A stretch of 64,000 nt of DNA from Niallia sp. XMNu-256 (lineage in GTDB: Bacteria > Bacillota > Bacilli > Bacillales > Cytobacillaceae): assembly GCF_036670015.1 (NCBI RefSeq), contig NZ_CP137636.1, forward strand, positions 164,501-228,500, written 5' to 3'. A model generated the notes under the pieces. It did not search any database, was not told the DNA's origin, and saw only the letters and a list, made by a program, of their open reading frames with translations. Positions 42,954 to 52,494 of the stretch are shown piece by piece. A program made the translations under genes and the position numbers. Every line of letters starts with the position of its first letter. The stretch's first letter is position 1.

Positions 42954-45770
42954 ATGGACTTTAAAGTTTATACTAACCGTAAGAAAGTAACAAAGATACC
43001 AAGGGCATCAAAGTTACCGAAGCTACCGAAATTTAACGGTTGGACTGGGGGCATTATTGGGACTCTATTGATTCTTTTTATTATCGGGATTAGTACCTTC
43101 CAGTGGATTACTGAATATATCTGGATGGACTCTCTTGAATTTGGCAGCGTATTCACTACGATTCTGAGCAGTAAACTTATGCTAGGCGTAGCTGGTTTTG
43201 TTGTCTATGGATTTGTAACATGGCTAACCTTATTTTGGATACGTAGAAGCTACTTAAGTCACTTTGACCAACAGCAACTACCGGCCTTTCTCTATGAGAG
43301 AAAAGCAATTGTGAATGTGGGACTTCTCGCCATTGCCCTTTTCGTAGGACTGATGGGAAGTACCATTGCTCAAGGTGTGGGCTGGGAACCACTTTTAAAG
43401 ATTCAAAATTACGAGGCATTTGGGGAAAGTGACCCCATATTCAATCTAGACATTTCCTTCTACATGTTTGTTCTCCCATTTTTAGAAATAATAATTAATA
43501 TTTTACTAGGTTTAGGTTTCTTCGTGCTCGTGGTTGTAGCAGCTGCGTATTCTGTTTTTCACATGTACCGAATGAACCGTTCGGCACAAATCCATCTTGG
43601 ATTAACGATTGCTGTTATCGGGATTTTGCTGGCATGTTCGCATTTACTAACACCTTATCAGGCACTATTGACAAATCAAGTCAATGTTCTTCAAACGAGT
43701 GTAGTCCATGGAATAAGTTATACAGACCGTATAATTAATATCCCTGTTTCTTATATTCTAGCGGCAGTAGCAGTGATTGGATCAATTTGGGTTATTCTTA
43801 CATTGAGAAAAGGCAATATTAAATTGACTTTGTATCCGATTATTGCTTATTTTGCGGTTATTATTCTTGGACAAGGCGTTTCAGCTGTTGTTCAAAACTA
43901 TGTTGTAGAGCCAAATGAGTTTCAACGTGAAAAAACTTATTTGGAGCATAATTTGAATTTTACTAGAAAAGCTTATGACCTTGAAGATATTAAAATAACC
44001 GAGCACCCAGGTAATCAAGATTCTCTAAGTCCAGAGATGATTAAAAATAATGAACTAACAATTAATAATGTGCGAATTAATGACGCACGTCCGTTGCTTG
44101 ATATTTATAATCAATTACAGACGTTCCGGACATATTATCAATTTAATGATATTGATGTCGATCGATATGAAATTGATGGTGAATACGAGCAAGTATTTAT
44201 TGGTGCAAGAGAGTTGAATACGGTGGACTTGCCTGACCAAGCCCAAACATGGGTTAACCGGACTTTGAGGTATACGCATGGATACGGAATTGCAATGAGC
44301 CAAGTAAATGAGGTTACTTCACAAGGTCAACCTCAATATATTGTAAAAAATCTTCCGCCAGAAGGTGCAGTTAACGTGGAACGTCCACAAATTTATTTTG
44401 GTGAATTGGATTATCCAAACGTGATCGTAAATACATCCGTCGATGAATTTGACTATCCATCAGGTGAACAGAATGTGACTAATCGTTACGAGTCAGATAA
44501 AGGAATTCAGCTGAATGGATGGAATCGTTTGTTATTTGCGATCAATGAAGGCTCATTCCGAATGTTCGTGTCTGATCAACTTTCTAGTGAGAGTCAGTTG
44601 CTTGATACACGGAATATAGTCGATCGTGTTAATCGAATCGCTCCATTTTTCGAATATGATGAGGATCCATATATCGTTGTACGGGATGATGGGTCACTTG
44701 TGTGGATCATTGATGCCTATCTTGTTGAACAAGGTTACCCTTATGCGGAAAATTACGAAGGCAACAAAAACTATATTAAAAATGCAGCAAAGGTTATGAT
44801 TGATGCTTATACTGGAGAGGTTAATTTCTTTGTTGCTGAACCAGATGACCCATTGCTTAAAACGTATCAAAACATGTTTCCGAAACTTTTTACAACAGAC
44901 GTTCCAGAAGATGTGCAGAACCATTTTCGTTATCCAGAAAGATTATTTTCGATTCAAGCAAATAAATATGGTACGTATCATATGACGAATCTAGAAATCT
45001 TTTATAATCGAGAAGATCGCTGGGAATTTCCAACAGAGCATTATTTCAACGAAGATATTGAAATGGCACCTTATTATGTAACCATGAAACTTCCAGAATA
45101 TGAGCAAGAAGAATTCATTTTAATGATGCCATATACTCCTAGAAATCGACAGAATATGGTCGGTTGGATGGGCGTTCGTAATGATGGCGAACAATATGGA
45201 GAAAAGTTTGTCTATCGTTTCCCGAAACAGGAAAATGTCTATGGTCCGCAGCAAATTGAAAATCGGATCAATCAGGACAGTGTCATTTCTCAAGAGTTAA
45301 ACCTATGGTCACAAGGGGGATCTCAAGTCATCCGAGGTAACCTGCTATCGATTCCAATTGAGGATACGATGCTCTATGTTGAACCAATCTATATTGAATC
45401 TGCCAACGAAACATCGCTGCCAGAGGTCAAACAGGTTGTCGTTGCTTATCAAGATCATATTGTCATGGAGGCAACGTTTGACAAAGCATTGAATCGAATC
45501 CTTGAACTGGCTAACGGTGGAACGGATGCCGGTGCTTTACAACCTGAAGGGCCAACACCGGAAGATATTGAAGGTGAACAAGAACCATCCAATGAAGCGG
45601 CAGAGGAAGGAACACCTTCTCCAGGAGCGCCATTAAATTCAGATCAATTAATACAGGAATTCTCTGAGTTATTCGGTAATTATCAGGATGCCCTTTCAAA
45701 TGGTGATTGGCAAAAAGCCGGAGACATTATGACTGAAATTGAAACACGACTAGAACAAGCAAATCAATAA
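42954..45770 (+). CDS. UPF0182 family large membrane protein
   Basis: 938-residue protein of the UPF0182 (COG1615) family, function unknown. About seven transmembrane helices fill residues 28-330, followed by a large extracellular domain (VERPQIYFGELDYPNVIVNT; PQQIENRINQDSVISQELNLWSQGGS written here only in part). The C-terminal tail is Pro/Glu-rich followed by a helical DALSNGDWQKAGDIMTEIE motif. ATG 42954 follows AAAGGAGG. Monocistronic with a terminator. Confidence 0.9.
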   Translation: MDFKVYTNRKKVTKIPRASKLPKLPKFNGWTGGIIGTLLILFIIGISTFQWITEYIWMDSLEFGSVFTTILSSKLMLGVAGFVVYGFVTWLTLFWIRRSYLSHFDQQQLPAFLYERKAIVNVGLLAIALFVGLMGSTIAQGVGWEPLLKIQNYEAFGESDPIFNLDISFYMFVLPFLEIIINILLGLGFFVLVVVAAAYSVFHMYRMNRSAQIHLGLTIAVIGILLACSHLLTPYQALLTNQVNVLQTSVVHGISYTDRIINIPVSYILAAVAVIGSIWVILTLRKGNIKLTLYPIIAYFAVIILGQGVSAVVQNYVVEPNEFQREKTYLEHNLNFTRKAYDLEDIKITEHPGNQDSLSPEMIKNNELTINNVRINDARPLLDIYNQLQTFRTYYQFNDIDVDRYEIDGEYEQVFIGARELNTVDLPDQAQTWVNRTLRYTHGYGIAMSQVNEVTSQGQPQYIVKNLPPEGAVNVERPQIYFGELDYPNVIVNTSVDEFDYPSGEQNVTNRYESDKGIQLNGWNRLLFAINEGSFRMFVSDQLSSESQLLDTRNIVDRVNRIAPFFEYDEDPYIVVRDDGSLVWIIDAYLVEQGYPYAENYEGNKNYIKNAAKVMIDAYTGEVNFFVAEPDDPLLKTYQNMFPKLFTTDVPEDVQNHFRYPERLFSIQANKYGTYHMTNLEIFYNREDRWEFPTEHYFNEDIEMAPYYVTMKLPEYEQEEFILMMPYTPRNRQNMVGWMGVRNDGEQYGEKFVYRFPKQENVYGPQQIENRINQDSVISQELNLWSQGGSQVIRGNLLSIPIEDTMLYVEPIYIESANETSLPEVKQVVVAYQDHIVMEATFDKALNRILELANGGTDAGALQPEGPTPEDIEGEQEPSNEAAEEGTPSPGAPLNSDQLIQEFSELFGNYQDALSNGDWQKAGDIMTEIETRLEQANQ

Positions 45771-45778
45771 AAGTATAA

Positions 45779-45827
45779 AGGTGCTAGGTATCATCCTTTT
45801 TGGATGCTTCCTGGCACTTTTTTTATA
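45779..45827 (+). terminator. Terminator of the UPF0182 gene
   Basis: AGGTGCTAGG / CCTGGCACTT with an inner CATCC/GGATG stem, followed by seven T. It shares the 13-bp start AAGGTGCTAGGTA with the terminator at 46287. From here to 46092 no gene was found. Confidence 0.85.
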
Positions 45828-46092
45828 AGGTCATCCCTGTCTACTGCCAATAAGTAAAATAATTTTCATTCGAATATTCCTCCAAAATACTCTTGTACTA
45901 TCTAATCTACTTTCAAAGGATTAAGAGAAAATGAGAAAATCATCAGAAATGAAGAAGATATTGAAAAACTATTATTAGAGAGATAGGAAATTAGCACGAA
46001 TAAGCTTTGTATTAAAAATTAAATAATAGAAAAGACTAAAAGGTACAGATACCAGTCATCTTAGATGTACAGAATAACAAGGAGCTGTTAAA

Positions 46093-46284
46093 ATGGGAGC
46101 CATTGAACGGAATGGATATCGTTTCGAACCAGAGTACAGTGTTATTGAACAGAATGGAGCTGTACATGTTTATAAAAATGGAGAGTTTCAAGAGGAAATA
46201 CAGTTTTCCTTTTCAGGAAAAAGTCCCGAGCTCAACCAAATACAAGAATTGGTTGACCAATACTGTGACGAAAAGGGGATATAA
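46093..46284 (+). CDS. Small conserved protein (DUF5370-like)
   Basis: 63 residues from ATG 46093 with AAGGAG at 46079. The sequence (GAIERNGYRFEPEYSVIEQN...VDQYCDEKGI) resembles the small Bacillus DUF5370 proteins, as far as I recall. The start-proximal frame is preferred to the overlapping frame from 46103, which lacks a ribosome site. Function unknown. Confidence 0.7.
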   Translation: MGAIERNGYRFEPEYSVIEQNGAVHVYKNGEFQEEIQFSFSGKSPELNQIQELVDQYCDEKGI

Positions 46285-46286
46285 TT

Positions 46287-46333
46287 AAGGTGCTAGGTAA
46301 TCCAGAAATGGATAATGCCTAGCACCTTTTTGG
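46287..46333 (+). terminator. Terminator of the small gene
   Basis: AAGGTGCTAGG/CCTAGCACCTT perfect 11-bp stem with inner ATCC/GGAT, followed by TTT. Confidence 0.88.
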
Positions 46334-46360
46334 GGTTATAAAATTAATTTATAAAAGGCA

Positions 46361-46408
46361 TTGACTTTATTTAATAAACATAGTACGATTATCTCGAATT
46401 AAAGATAA
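46361..46408 (+). promoter_or_regulatory. mhqD promoter with MhqR-type operator
   Basis: TTGACT (46361-46366), 17 nt, TACGAT (46384-46389). Overlapping its 3' end is TTATCTCGAATTAAAGATAA (46389-46408), which fits the MhqR box (tATCTcgaAtTCgAGATa) in left arm and spacing. Quinone/azo stress derepression is expected. Confidence 0.75.
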
Positions 46409-46492
46409 CTAATGTAAATATATTTTAATTAAATGCAAATATGTTTTTAATTTTACCTCCTAGTGAGGTTCAGTTTTGAAAGGAGAATAATA

Positions 46493-47095
46493 ATGAAACA
46501 TATTTTTCAAAAGGGTAAAAATCCTGAAAAGCCAACTTTACTATTGTTACATGGTACAGGGGGGAATGAATTAGACTTGTTACCACTTGCCGGAATGATT
46601 GATGCAGAAGCAAACGTGTTAAGTGTTCGCGGCAATGTGTTGGAAAATGGAATGCCCCGCTTTTTCCGTCGATTAGCAGAAGGGGTATTTGATGAAGAGG
46701 ATCTCGTTTTTCGAACAAATGAATTAAATCAATTTTTAGATGAAGCGGCTGAAAAGTATGGATTTGATCAAGGAAATGTTATTGCAATTGGTTACTCAAA
46801 TGGGGCCAACATTGCCGCAAGTCTGTTATTTCATTATCGGGATGCATTAAAGGCAGCGATTCTTCATCACCCAATGGTTCCAAGAAGAGGAATTGAACTT
46901 CCTGATTTAACAGGAAAGTCTGTGTTCATTGCTGCCGGAACGAATGATCCAATCTGTTCACCTGAGGAATCGACTGAGTTACAAGCCTTATTAGAGCAGG
47001 CGAATGCAAAGGTAGAACTTCATTGGGAGAACCGAGGTCATCAATTGACTGGAGAAGAAGTGAAAGCCGCGGGGCAATGGTATCAACAATTATAA
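46493..47095 (+). CDS. mhqD: MhqD-type carboxylesterase/hydrolase
   Basis: Alpha/beta hydrolase of the phospholipase/carboxylesterase family, 200 residues, induced by methylhydroquinone and other electrophiles in B. subtilis. Oxyanion LLHGTGG, nucleophile elbow GYSNGAN, acid AAGTNDP and catalytic His in ENRGHQLT are present. RGNVLENGMPRFFRRLAEGVFDEEDL is nearly identical to MhqD. ATG 46493 follows AAAGGAG. mhqP follows 40 bp later. Confidence 0.92.
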   Translation: MKHIFQKGKNPEKPTLLLLHGTGGNELDLLPLAGMIDAEANVLSVRGNVLENGMPRFFRRLAEGVFDEEDLVFRTNELNQFLDEAAEKYGFDQGNVIAIGYSNGANIAASLLFHYRDALKAAILHHPMVPRRGIELPDLTGKSVFIAAGTNDPICSPEESTELQALLEQANAKVELHWENRGHQLTGEEVKAAGQWYQQL

Positions 47096-47134
47096 AATGA
47101 TAATATAGACTATTTAAAGAGGAGAAGGATTGTT

Positions 47135-47554
47135 ATGAAACACGAAATTGGAGCACTTATTTTACGAGTCGTACTGGGGATTACGTTCTTTATTCATGGT
47201 TTTGTTAAATTTCAAGGTGGAATTGAGAATCAAGCCGCATGGTTTAGCAGCATTGGGTTGCCGGGATTTTTAGCTTATGTGGTAGCAATTATTGAATTAG
47301 TAGGTGGATTTGCATTAATTATTGGCTTTGCAACGAAAATTGTATCTATTCTAATTGGAGTCATTATGATTGGAGCAACTGTAACAGTAAAGCTTCCGTT
47401 AGGTTTCTTAGGAAATGGCCAAATGGCTGGTTATGAATTAGATGTCATTTTATTAGCGATGGCTGTATACCTTGCTATTAATGGAAGTAAATTATGGTCA
47501 CTAGGTCACTTAATTTCTCAAAAGGACTCAAAAAATACAACGATAGCTGCATAA
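47135..47554 (+). CDS. mhqP: MhqP-type DoxX family membrane protein
   Basis: 139 residues, four transmembrane helices, DoxX fold. It closely resembles B. subtilis MhqP/YfiD (ALILRVVLGITFFIHGFVKF; LEVGxxxxIGFATKI-like). The family member in B. subtilis belongs to the MhqR regulon of quinone resistance; co-transcription with mhqD under the MhqR-type box fits. Confidence 0.85.
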   Translation: MKHEIGALILRVVLGITFFIHGFVKFQGGIENQAAWFSSIGLPGFLAYVVAIIELVGGFALIIGFATKIVSILIGVIMIGATVTVKLPLGFLGNGQMAGYELDVILLAMAVYLAINGSKLWSLGHLISQKDSKNTTIAA

Positions 47555-47562
47555 TAAATTGC

Positions 47563-47602
47563 AAAAAAACCCCTCAGAATTAACTGATTTTGAGGGGTTT
47601 TT
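47563..47602. terminator. Bidirectional terminator mhqP/EamA
   Basis: AAAAAACCCCTCA and TGAGGGGTTTTTT, 13-bp perfect arms. The end of the minus-strand EamA gene lies inside the structure. Confidence 0.92.
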
Positions 47603-48518
47603 TAGCTTGCTTTGCCTTAGCGGAAGAAGTTTTTTTATTGTAAGCGAGTAATACGATCATCCCAATAATACAGGCCGTACCCACCCATTGAAAAACTCCG
47701 AAAGGCTCTTTTAACCAGAAGACCGTTATTAAAACAGCTGCTAACGGTTCTATTGTGCCTAGAAGGCTGGTTTCTTTAGGGGAGAGACTTTGTAGACTTT
47801 TAATATAAAACCAAAAAGCAAGCATTGTACCGAAAAGGATGACAAATATTAAGTATAGATAGGCTTCTGTTGTTAAGGCTGTGAAGTCTATTTGCCAAGG
47901 AGGGTGGATAAAGCTTAATGATAAGCCCCCAATGATCATTGCCCATCCGACAATAACAAGAGAATCATATTGGGAAAGGAGTGGTCCGGCATATAAGGTA
48001 TAGAAGGCCAAAGCAATACCTGATAATATTCCCCAAACAATGGCTGGTGTAGGCACAGATAACCCGGAAATAGAACCATTCGTTAATAGGAGGAAACAAC
48101 CACCTAAAGCGAGTGAAACAGTTAATAAATCCTTTTGTGTCAATACAGCCTGTTTACGTAAATGCAAATAAATAATGATCATGACGGGTGCTAAATATTG
48201 TAATAGAGTTGCCACAGCGGCATTCCCATGGTTAATGGATGCCATGTAGGTATACTGAACCGCAAGCATGCCCAGTAATCCAAGAATAACGAGTCTAACG
48301 GCTGTTTTTTTCTTTTTCCATACGCTAAAAACCTGTAAACGGTCCTTCCGTAAAAATTGAATGGTCAATAGTAAAAAACCAGCGATGAGCAATCGGGTCG
48401 TTACTAGCCAATTAACGTCGATTCCATATTGTTGAAACAGCTTCTGTGAGGCAGTTCCACCAACTCCCCAAAATAGTGCCCCAGTGATAACAAGCAACAT
48501 TCCCTTGCGTCTATTCAT
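47580..48518 (-). CDS. EamA/DMT-family transporter
   Basis: 312 residues with ten predicted transmembrane helices and two EamA repeats ([51 protein letters not shown]), ending in a basic tail. Probable metabolite exporter, similar in layout to Bacillus RhaT/YdfC-like proteins; substrate unknown. ATG 48518 is preceded by AGGTGGAGA. Confidence 0.88.
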   Translation of the reverse strand: MNRRKGMLLVITGALFWGVGGTASQKLFQQYGIDVNWLVTTRLLIAGFLLLTIQFLRKDRLQVFSVWKKKKTAVRLVILGLLGMLAVQYTYMASINHGNAAVATLLQYLAPVMIIIYLHLRKQAVLTQKDLLTVSLALGGCFLLLTNGSISGLSVPTPAIVWGILSGIALAFYTLYAGPLLSQYDSLVIVGWAMIIGGLSLSFIHPPWQIDFTALTTEAYLYLIFVILFGTMLAFWFYIKSLQSLSPKETSLLGTIEPLAAVLITVFWLKEPFGVFQWVGTACIIGMIVLLAYNKKTSSAKAKQAKKPLKIS

Positions 48519-48887
48519 TTTTCATTCTCCACCTAAAAATATAAAAATAGGATAATTATAGTTATATGATAATTGGATATGACTTGGTAGTATACCGAAA
48601 TTGAATGAAAAAGTATAAGGATATTAAGGTGGGAATGTGCAAAAGAGGGATTTCACTAGATTAACACTTCTTCTATTTAGGGAATAGTTTCGTTTAACTA
48701 TTCTCTAAAAGATGTGAATGACCTTCTAATATCTAAGAGTTTAATAGAATACGAATAAGTACACCCAAACGAATAGGACAGAGTCAGAAGTTGGCAGAGG
48801 TTTAAAACTGGGTAAGAATTGTGAAAGGATGTAGTCGGATGGAGAGGTGAAAAACTGTATAACGAGTTCACACCTCATTCGACAAAG
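48519..48887. other. Intergenic region
   Basis: About 370 bp, AT-rich. It should contain the promoter of the minus-strand EamA gene and the end of the two-component operon, but no clear terminator, promoter or RNA was recognised. Confidence 0.35.
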
Positions 48888-49529
48888 CTATTCCACCAAA
48901 CCTTGTTGAAAGGCATAACTGGTTAACTGCACTCGGTTATCTAAATGAAGCTTACTTAATATATTCTTTAGGTGACTTTTAACCGTATGTTCCGAAATAA
49001 ATAGGGTCTCTGAAATTTCCCTATTTGATAATCCCTTAGCCACTAATTGCAGAACCTCTAATTCCCGTAGAGACAAAGGTGTTTTTTCTTTCACGATTGG
49101 TTTACTATGGGGGAATTCCTTTAAGATTTGAAAGGCTATTTCCTTAGACATTGGGACTTCATCTAGGGCAAAGGCTTTTAAATGCTCATACCATGCTTCT
49201 GATTGGAGATTTTTTAGTAAATATCCTTGAGCCCCTTTTTTTAGTGCATCAAATAAATCCGTAATATCATCGGATACAGTAATCATTACAATTTTTACTG
49301 AGGGGAATTGAAGCTTAATTCTTTTAGTTGCCTCTAGCCCATCCATAACCGGCATTTGAATATCCATCAGAATGATATCTGGCATTAACTCTTCAGTCAG
49401 TTGAATGGCTTCTTCTCCATTCTTCGCTTCTCCAATAATAAGGAAGTCATCATACTCCTCTAAGATTTCCCGAATTGCTTCTCTTGCATGAGAGTGATCG
49501 TCTACAATTAATATACGAAAAGGCTGCAC
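48888..49529 (-). CDS. NarL/LuxR-type response regulator
   Basis: 213 residues. Receiver domain (1-120) has acidic pair DDHSH, phospho-Asp in DIILMDIQMPVMDG and the switch Lys in KKGAQGYLLKN. The C-terminal LuxR helix-turn-helix is LSLRELEVLQLVAKGLSNRE...HTVKSHLKNILSKL. The GTG start directly follows the stop of the kinase gene, so the two are translated as a coupled pair. Confidence 0.93.
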   Translation of the reverse strand: MQPFRILIVDDHSHAREAIREILEEYDDFLIIGEAKNGEEAIQLTEELMPDIILMDIQMPVMDGLEATKRIKLQFPSVKIVMITVSDDITDLFDALKKGAQGYLLKNLQSEAWYEHLKAFALDEVPMSKEIAFQILKEFPHSKPIVKEKTPLSLRELEVLQLVAKGLSNREISETLFISEHTVKSHLKNILSKLHLDNRVQLTSYAFQQGLVE

Positions 49530-50357
49530 TTATTTTCCCTCCTTTTTTAAGGTAATGATGGTTTCACTTTCAATCCTCTTCATAGAAAAATCCCAATTCA
49601 TATCTTTTGCTCTGTCTTTAATGATTTGTAATCCATATCCCTTGCTAGATGTAAGTGTTTCATCGGTGAAGCCTACTCCCCGATCAATAACTTTACAAAT
49701 CCAACCATGATTGATTTCCTTTGCTTCAATCCAAATTTGATTTGTATTGGCATGCTTTATGACGTTCACAATGGCCTCTTTTATACAGGAGAATAACTCA
49801 ACTTTCTCTTTAGGTGACAATAAATCCTCATTAATGTCCCAATTTAAATCAACATCTATTAAATGTTGATTTTTAAGTTCTGTTACATATTGATAGATGG
49901 TTTCCGTCCAACTGAAAGGACTTTCAACAGGTATGTATTTTAAGTTTGTAATTGCTTGACGAGTATCCTCGTGAATATGTTGTAAGGTTTGTTTAATTTT
50001 TTGAAAATCAGAATCATGTTGGAGTCCATTTTTTCGACTAAATTTATTTACTTTTACAGATAATAGAAAAAGAGATTGGGCAATTCCGTCATGAAGTTCC
50101 CTTGCTAATTTTTCTCGCTCAATAAGTGCAGCTTTTTTCTCCTTTTCCAACCGAAGTTCTTCTGCCATTCTTTCTAAAATAGTAAATAAACGTCGTACAA
50201 ATACGAGTGTAATGATAAAAACAAATAATGGAGAGAGGTAATTCCCCAATTCCATAGAGATAAAAGACAGAAGAAATTCATGACGTAAATATTCCCATAA
50301 GGCAATGGTAATCGTTGGGGTTATTAAAATTAGCCATTTAATCTGTTTATAGTTCAA
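49530..50357 (-). CDS. HisKA_3-type sensor histidine kinase
   Basis: 275 residues from TTG 50357 (AAGGGTGG upstream). Two N-terminal membrane helices with almost no extracellular loop (intramembrane-sensing layout), a coiled-coil linker, HisKA_3 phospho-acceptor RELHDGIAQSLFLLS, and an HATPase domain with N-box KEAIVNVIKHAN and G-boxes DRGVGF and GYGLQIIKDR. Stimulus unknown. It resembles the YhcY/LiaS/DesK group. copC-copD diverge upstream, but regulation of them by this system is only a guess. Confidence 0.88.
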   Translation of the reverse strand: MNYKQIKWLILITPTITIALWEYLRHEFLLSFISMELGNYLSPLFVFIITLVFVRRLFTILERMAEELRLEKEKKAALIEREKLARELHDGIAQSLFLLSVKVNKFSRKNGLQHDSDFQKIKQTLQHIHEDTRQAITNLKYIPVESPFSWTETIYQYVTELKNQHLIDVDLNWDINEDLLSPKEKVELFSCIKEAIVNVIKHANTNQIWIEAKEINHGWICKVIDRGVGFTDETLTSSKGYGLQIIKDRAKDMNWDFSMKRIESETIITLKKEGK

Positions 50358-50601
50358 GCTTCCACCCTTTTCTTTATACTGCAATATGTCTATATTTTAA
50401 CATCTATTCAATGATTATTAATAATTATGCTTTAAAATCACTCTTTCGGGGTATTATGTAATATTTCCGCTGTATATATAATGTTATATAGAAATACCAT
50501 AATTTTATTCAGGAATTTTTTGTACAAAGCTTGCGATAGGTGTAGTTTTCCTTCCACTTTAATAAGTGGAGCATTAAATCTAAGCTGATTAAGTTTTTCC
50601 A

Positions 50602-50624
50602 CCGATCGATGAATCGGATTTTTT
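50602..50624 (+). terminator. Small terminator-like hairpin in the copC leader
   Basis: CCGAT/ATCGG stem with 6-nt loop, followed by TTTTTT, 40 bp before copC. A second hairpin TCCACTT/AAGTGGA lies at about 50551-50569. Could be an attenuator; nothing else was recognised in 50358-50665. Confidence 0.45.
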
Positions 50625-50665
50625 AAACCTTAGACAACTATAAAATAATAGGGGGAGGAATTAGT

Positions 50666-51247
50666 TTGAAACGTATATTTATAATGATAACGGCATTCTT
50701 ATTAGCCATTTGTATTTCAACGAGTGCACTAGCCCACTCGCATTTAGGCGCATCAAATCCAGCGGATGGAGACGTTGTTACTGAACCATTAAATGAAATT
50801 AGGCTTGAATTCGACGCTAACATTGAGCAAGGCAGCTACATAGAGGTTACAACAACAGAGGGGCAAGAAGTTGAAATTCAGGAAGAGATTATAGAAGGGG
50901 ACACTTTGACTGCTCCACTTCCTAAACCACTTTCAGATGGCGAATATCAAGTGAATTGGAATATCATTAGTGCGGACGGTCACCCTTTAGAAGGTGAATT
51001 CTCTTTTACAGTAGACGCTGAAATTCCTGAATCTGCGGAGGAGGAAACGATAGAGCCATCAGAAACAACGGAAGCGAATGGGGGGGAGGAATCCACCGAA
51101 TCAGCTCAGGAACTAACAGAAAATGAGACGTCAACCATTTCAGCTGATGCGGAAGAACAAGAGACATCCAAATTAACAATGATTCTAATTGTTCTAGTTC
51201 TTGTCATTGTAATTGGCGGTTTCCTCTTGCTTAGAAAAAGGAAATAG
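50666..51247 (+). CDS. CopC-domain copper-binding protein (YobA-like)
   Basis: 193 residues. A signal peptide is cleaved after ALA, exposing His24 as mature N-terminus (HSHLGASNPADGD), the CopC copper site. The CopC beta-barrel ends near VNWNIISADGHPLEGEFSF with a conserved DGH. Then come an acidic Glu/Thr/Ser-rich linker and a C-terminal membrane anchor plus RKRK. TTG 50666 follows GGGGGAGGA. Immediately upstream of copD (3 bp), so together they would take up or handle copper at the membrane. Confidence 0.88.
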   Translation: MKRIFIMITAFLLAICISTSALAHSHLGASNPADGDVVTEPLNEIRLEFDANIEQGSYIEVTTTEGQEVEIQEEIIEGDTLTAPLPKPLSDGEYQVNWNIISADGHPLEGEFSFTVDAEIPESAEEETIEPSETTEANGGEESTESAQELTENETSTISADAEEQETSKLTMILIVLVLVIVIGGFLLLRKRK

Positions 51248-51250
51248 GGT

Positions 51251-52342
51251 ATGGATCTATTAATTATTATTAGTCAAACGCTTCTATATTTATGCTTTTC
51301 GGTATTAGCAGGGAGCTTTGCTCTACTGCTTGTACCAAAGGAATATCGTCCAGATCTTAATATACCAAAACGATTATTACTTATTAGTGCAGTTACCCTG
51401 CCTGTCTTTGCGTTTTTCCCTGTACTTGATATCGCCTTGTTTATTTCTCCTCGTTTAGGTTTAGTGGAAGCTCTAAAAATGGTTTTAACAACCTATACAG
51501 CTGGTACCTTATGGAATTTTACCTTGCTTGGTTCTGTTTTGTTAGTCCTATTAATTACCTTGGTGAGACCTATTGAAAAGAGAAGCTTTGCCCTTTTAGG
51601 GATGATGCTCACATTCGGGTTAATGTTAACAGTTGCTTGGTCAAGCCATGCGGCCTCTATGGATCCAACTATAGGGATTGTCAGTGATTTTGTGCATTTA
51701 GCTGCTGTCAGTATTTGGGTGGGGATCTTACTTATCGTTGGTTGGTGTTCACGGAATCATGAAAATTGGTTTAAATTTTTAAGTTGGTTTTCAGTGGTAG
51801 CAATTTGCTGTCTAGTTGCCACAGCCCTTAGTGGTTTTCTCTTAATGGATGTATTGGTGGATGATTATACAGATTCTTGGATGGTATCTTACGGACAAGG
51901 ATTATTTATTAAACATTTATTCTTGCTTCCGGTTATCTTTTACGCTTTGGTGAATGGGTTTGTTGTGAAATATAAACTCTCAAAAAATCCTACATTTAAT
52001 CCGATTCCTTGGATTCGTGTAGAGGGTTTTATTTTATTTGTCATTTTCTTGATAACCGCTATTTTTACACAACAATCTCCAGCCCATGGTCATTATTTAA
52101 CAAGTGAGGCAGTGTCACCTATATTCCGTTTATTCCACAGTGACATGATTGATCCAGGAAGCACAATCGGCTTTGCTTTGAATGCCAATACAGCATCCTT
52201 CTTAGTGCTATCTATTTTATTCTTAGCGTTAATGGGATTATCGTTTTTCAAAAGGGCGTCGATTTACGTATCTTTTCTGTTTAGTTGTTTATTTGTTTTA
52301 AGTATCTATCTCATGTTCATGATGACTGTAGTGGTTCGATAA
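51251..52342 (+). CDS. CopD-family copper import membrane protein
   Basis: 363 residues, eight to nine transmembrane helices, CopD domain with AWSSHAASMD and SDFVHLAAVSIWVG carrying the conserved histidines. Likely imports copper delivered by CopC, or has an equivalent role as in B. subtilis YcnJ/YobA systems. Start ATG 51251 lies 3 bp after copC; a terminator follows. Confidence 0.88.
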   Translation: MDLLIIISQTLLYLCFSVLAGSFALLLVPKEYRPDLNIPKRLLLISAVTLPVFAFFPVLDIALFISPRLGLVEALKMVLTTYTAGTLWNFTLLGSVLLVLLITLVRPIEKRSFALLGMMLTFGLMLTVAWSSHAASMDPTIGIVSDFVHLAAVSIWVGILLIVGWCSRNHENWFKFLSWFSVVAICCLVATALSGFLLMDVLVDDYTDSWMVSYGQGLFIKHLFLLPVIFYALVNGFVVKYKLSKNPTFNPIPWIRVEGFILFVIFLITAIFTQQSPAHGHYLTSEAVSPIFRLFHSDMIDPGSTIGFALNANTASFLVLSILFLALMGLSFFKRASIYVSFLFSCLFVLSIYLMFMMTVVVR

Positions 52343-52368
52343 TAGACCTATAAAAAACTACGATGATT

Positions 52369-52407
52369 AAAATCCATTTTGATAACTTTTCAAAATGGAT
52401 TTTTTTG
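52369..52407 (+). terminator. Terminator of copC-copD
   Basis: AAAATCCATTTTG / CAAAATGGATTTT arms (13 bp) followed by TTT. Confidence 0.88.
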
Positions 52408-52448
52408 CATGTTGAGAATAATGAATGGACCATTCATTATTCTTGACA

Positions 52449-52480
52449 GATGAAACACCAGATAACCCCGGTGTTTCATC
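52449..52480. repeat. Hairpin downstream of nat
   Basis: GATGAAACACC/GGTGTTTCATC, perfect 11-bp arms with a 10-nt loop, just after the minus-strand nat stop. No T-run on either strand; probably helps end the nat transcript. Confidence 0.55.
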
Positions 52481-52494
52481 ACTCTATCCAGAAA

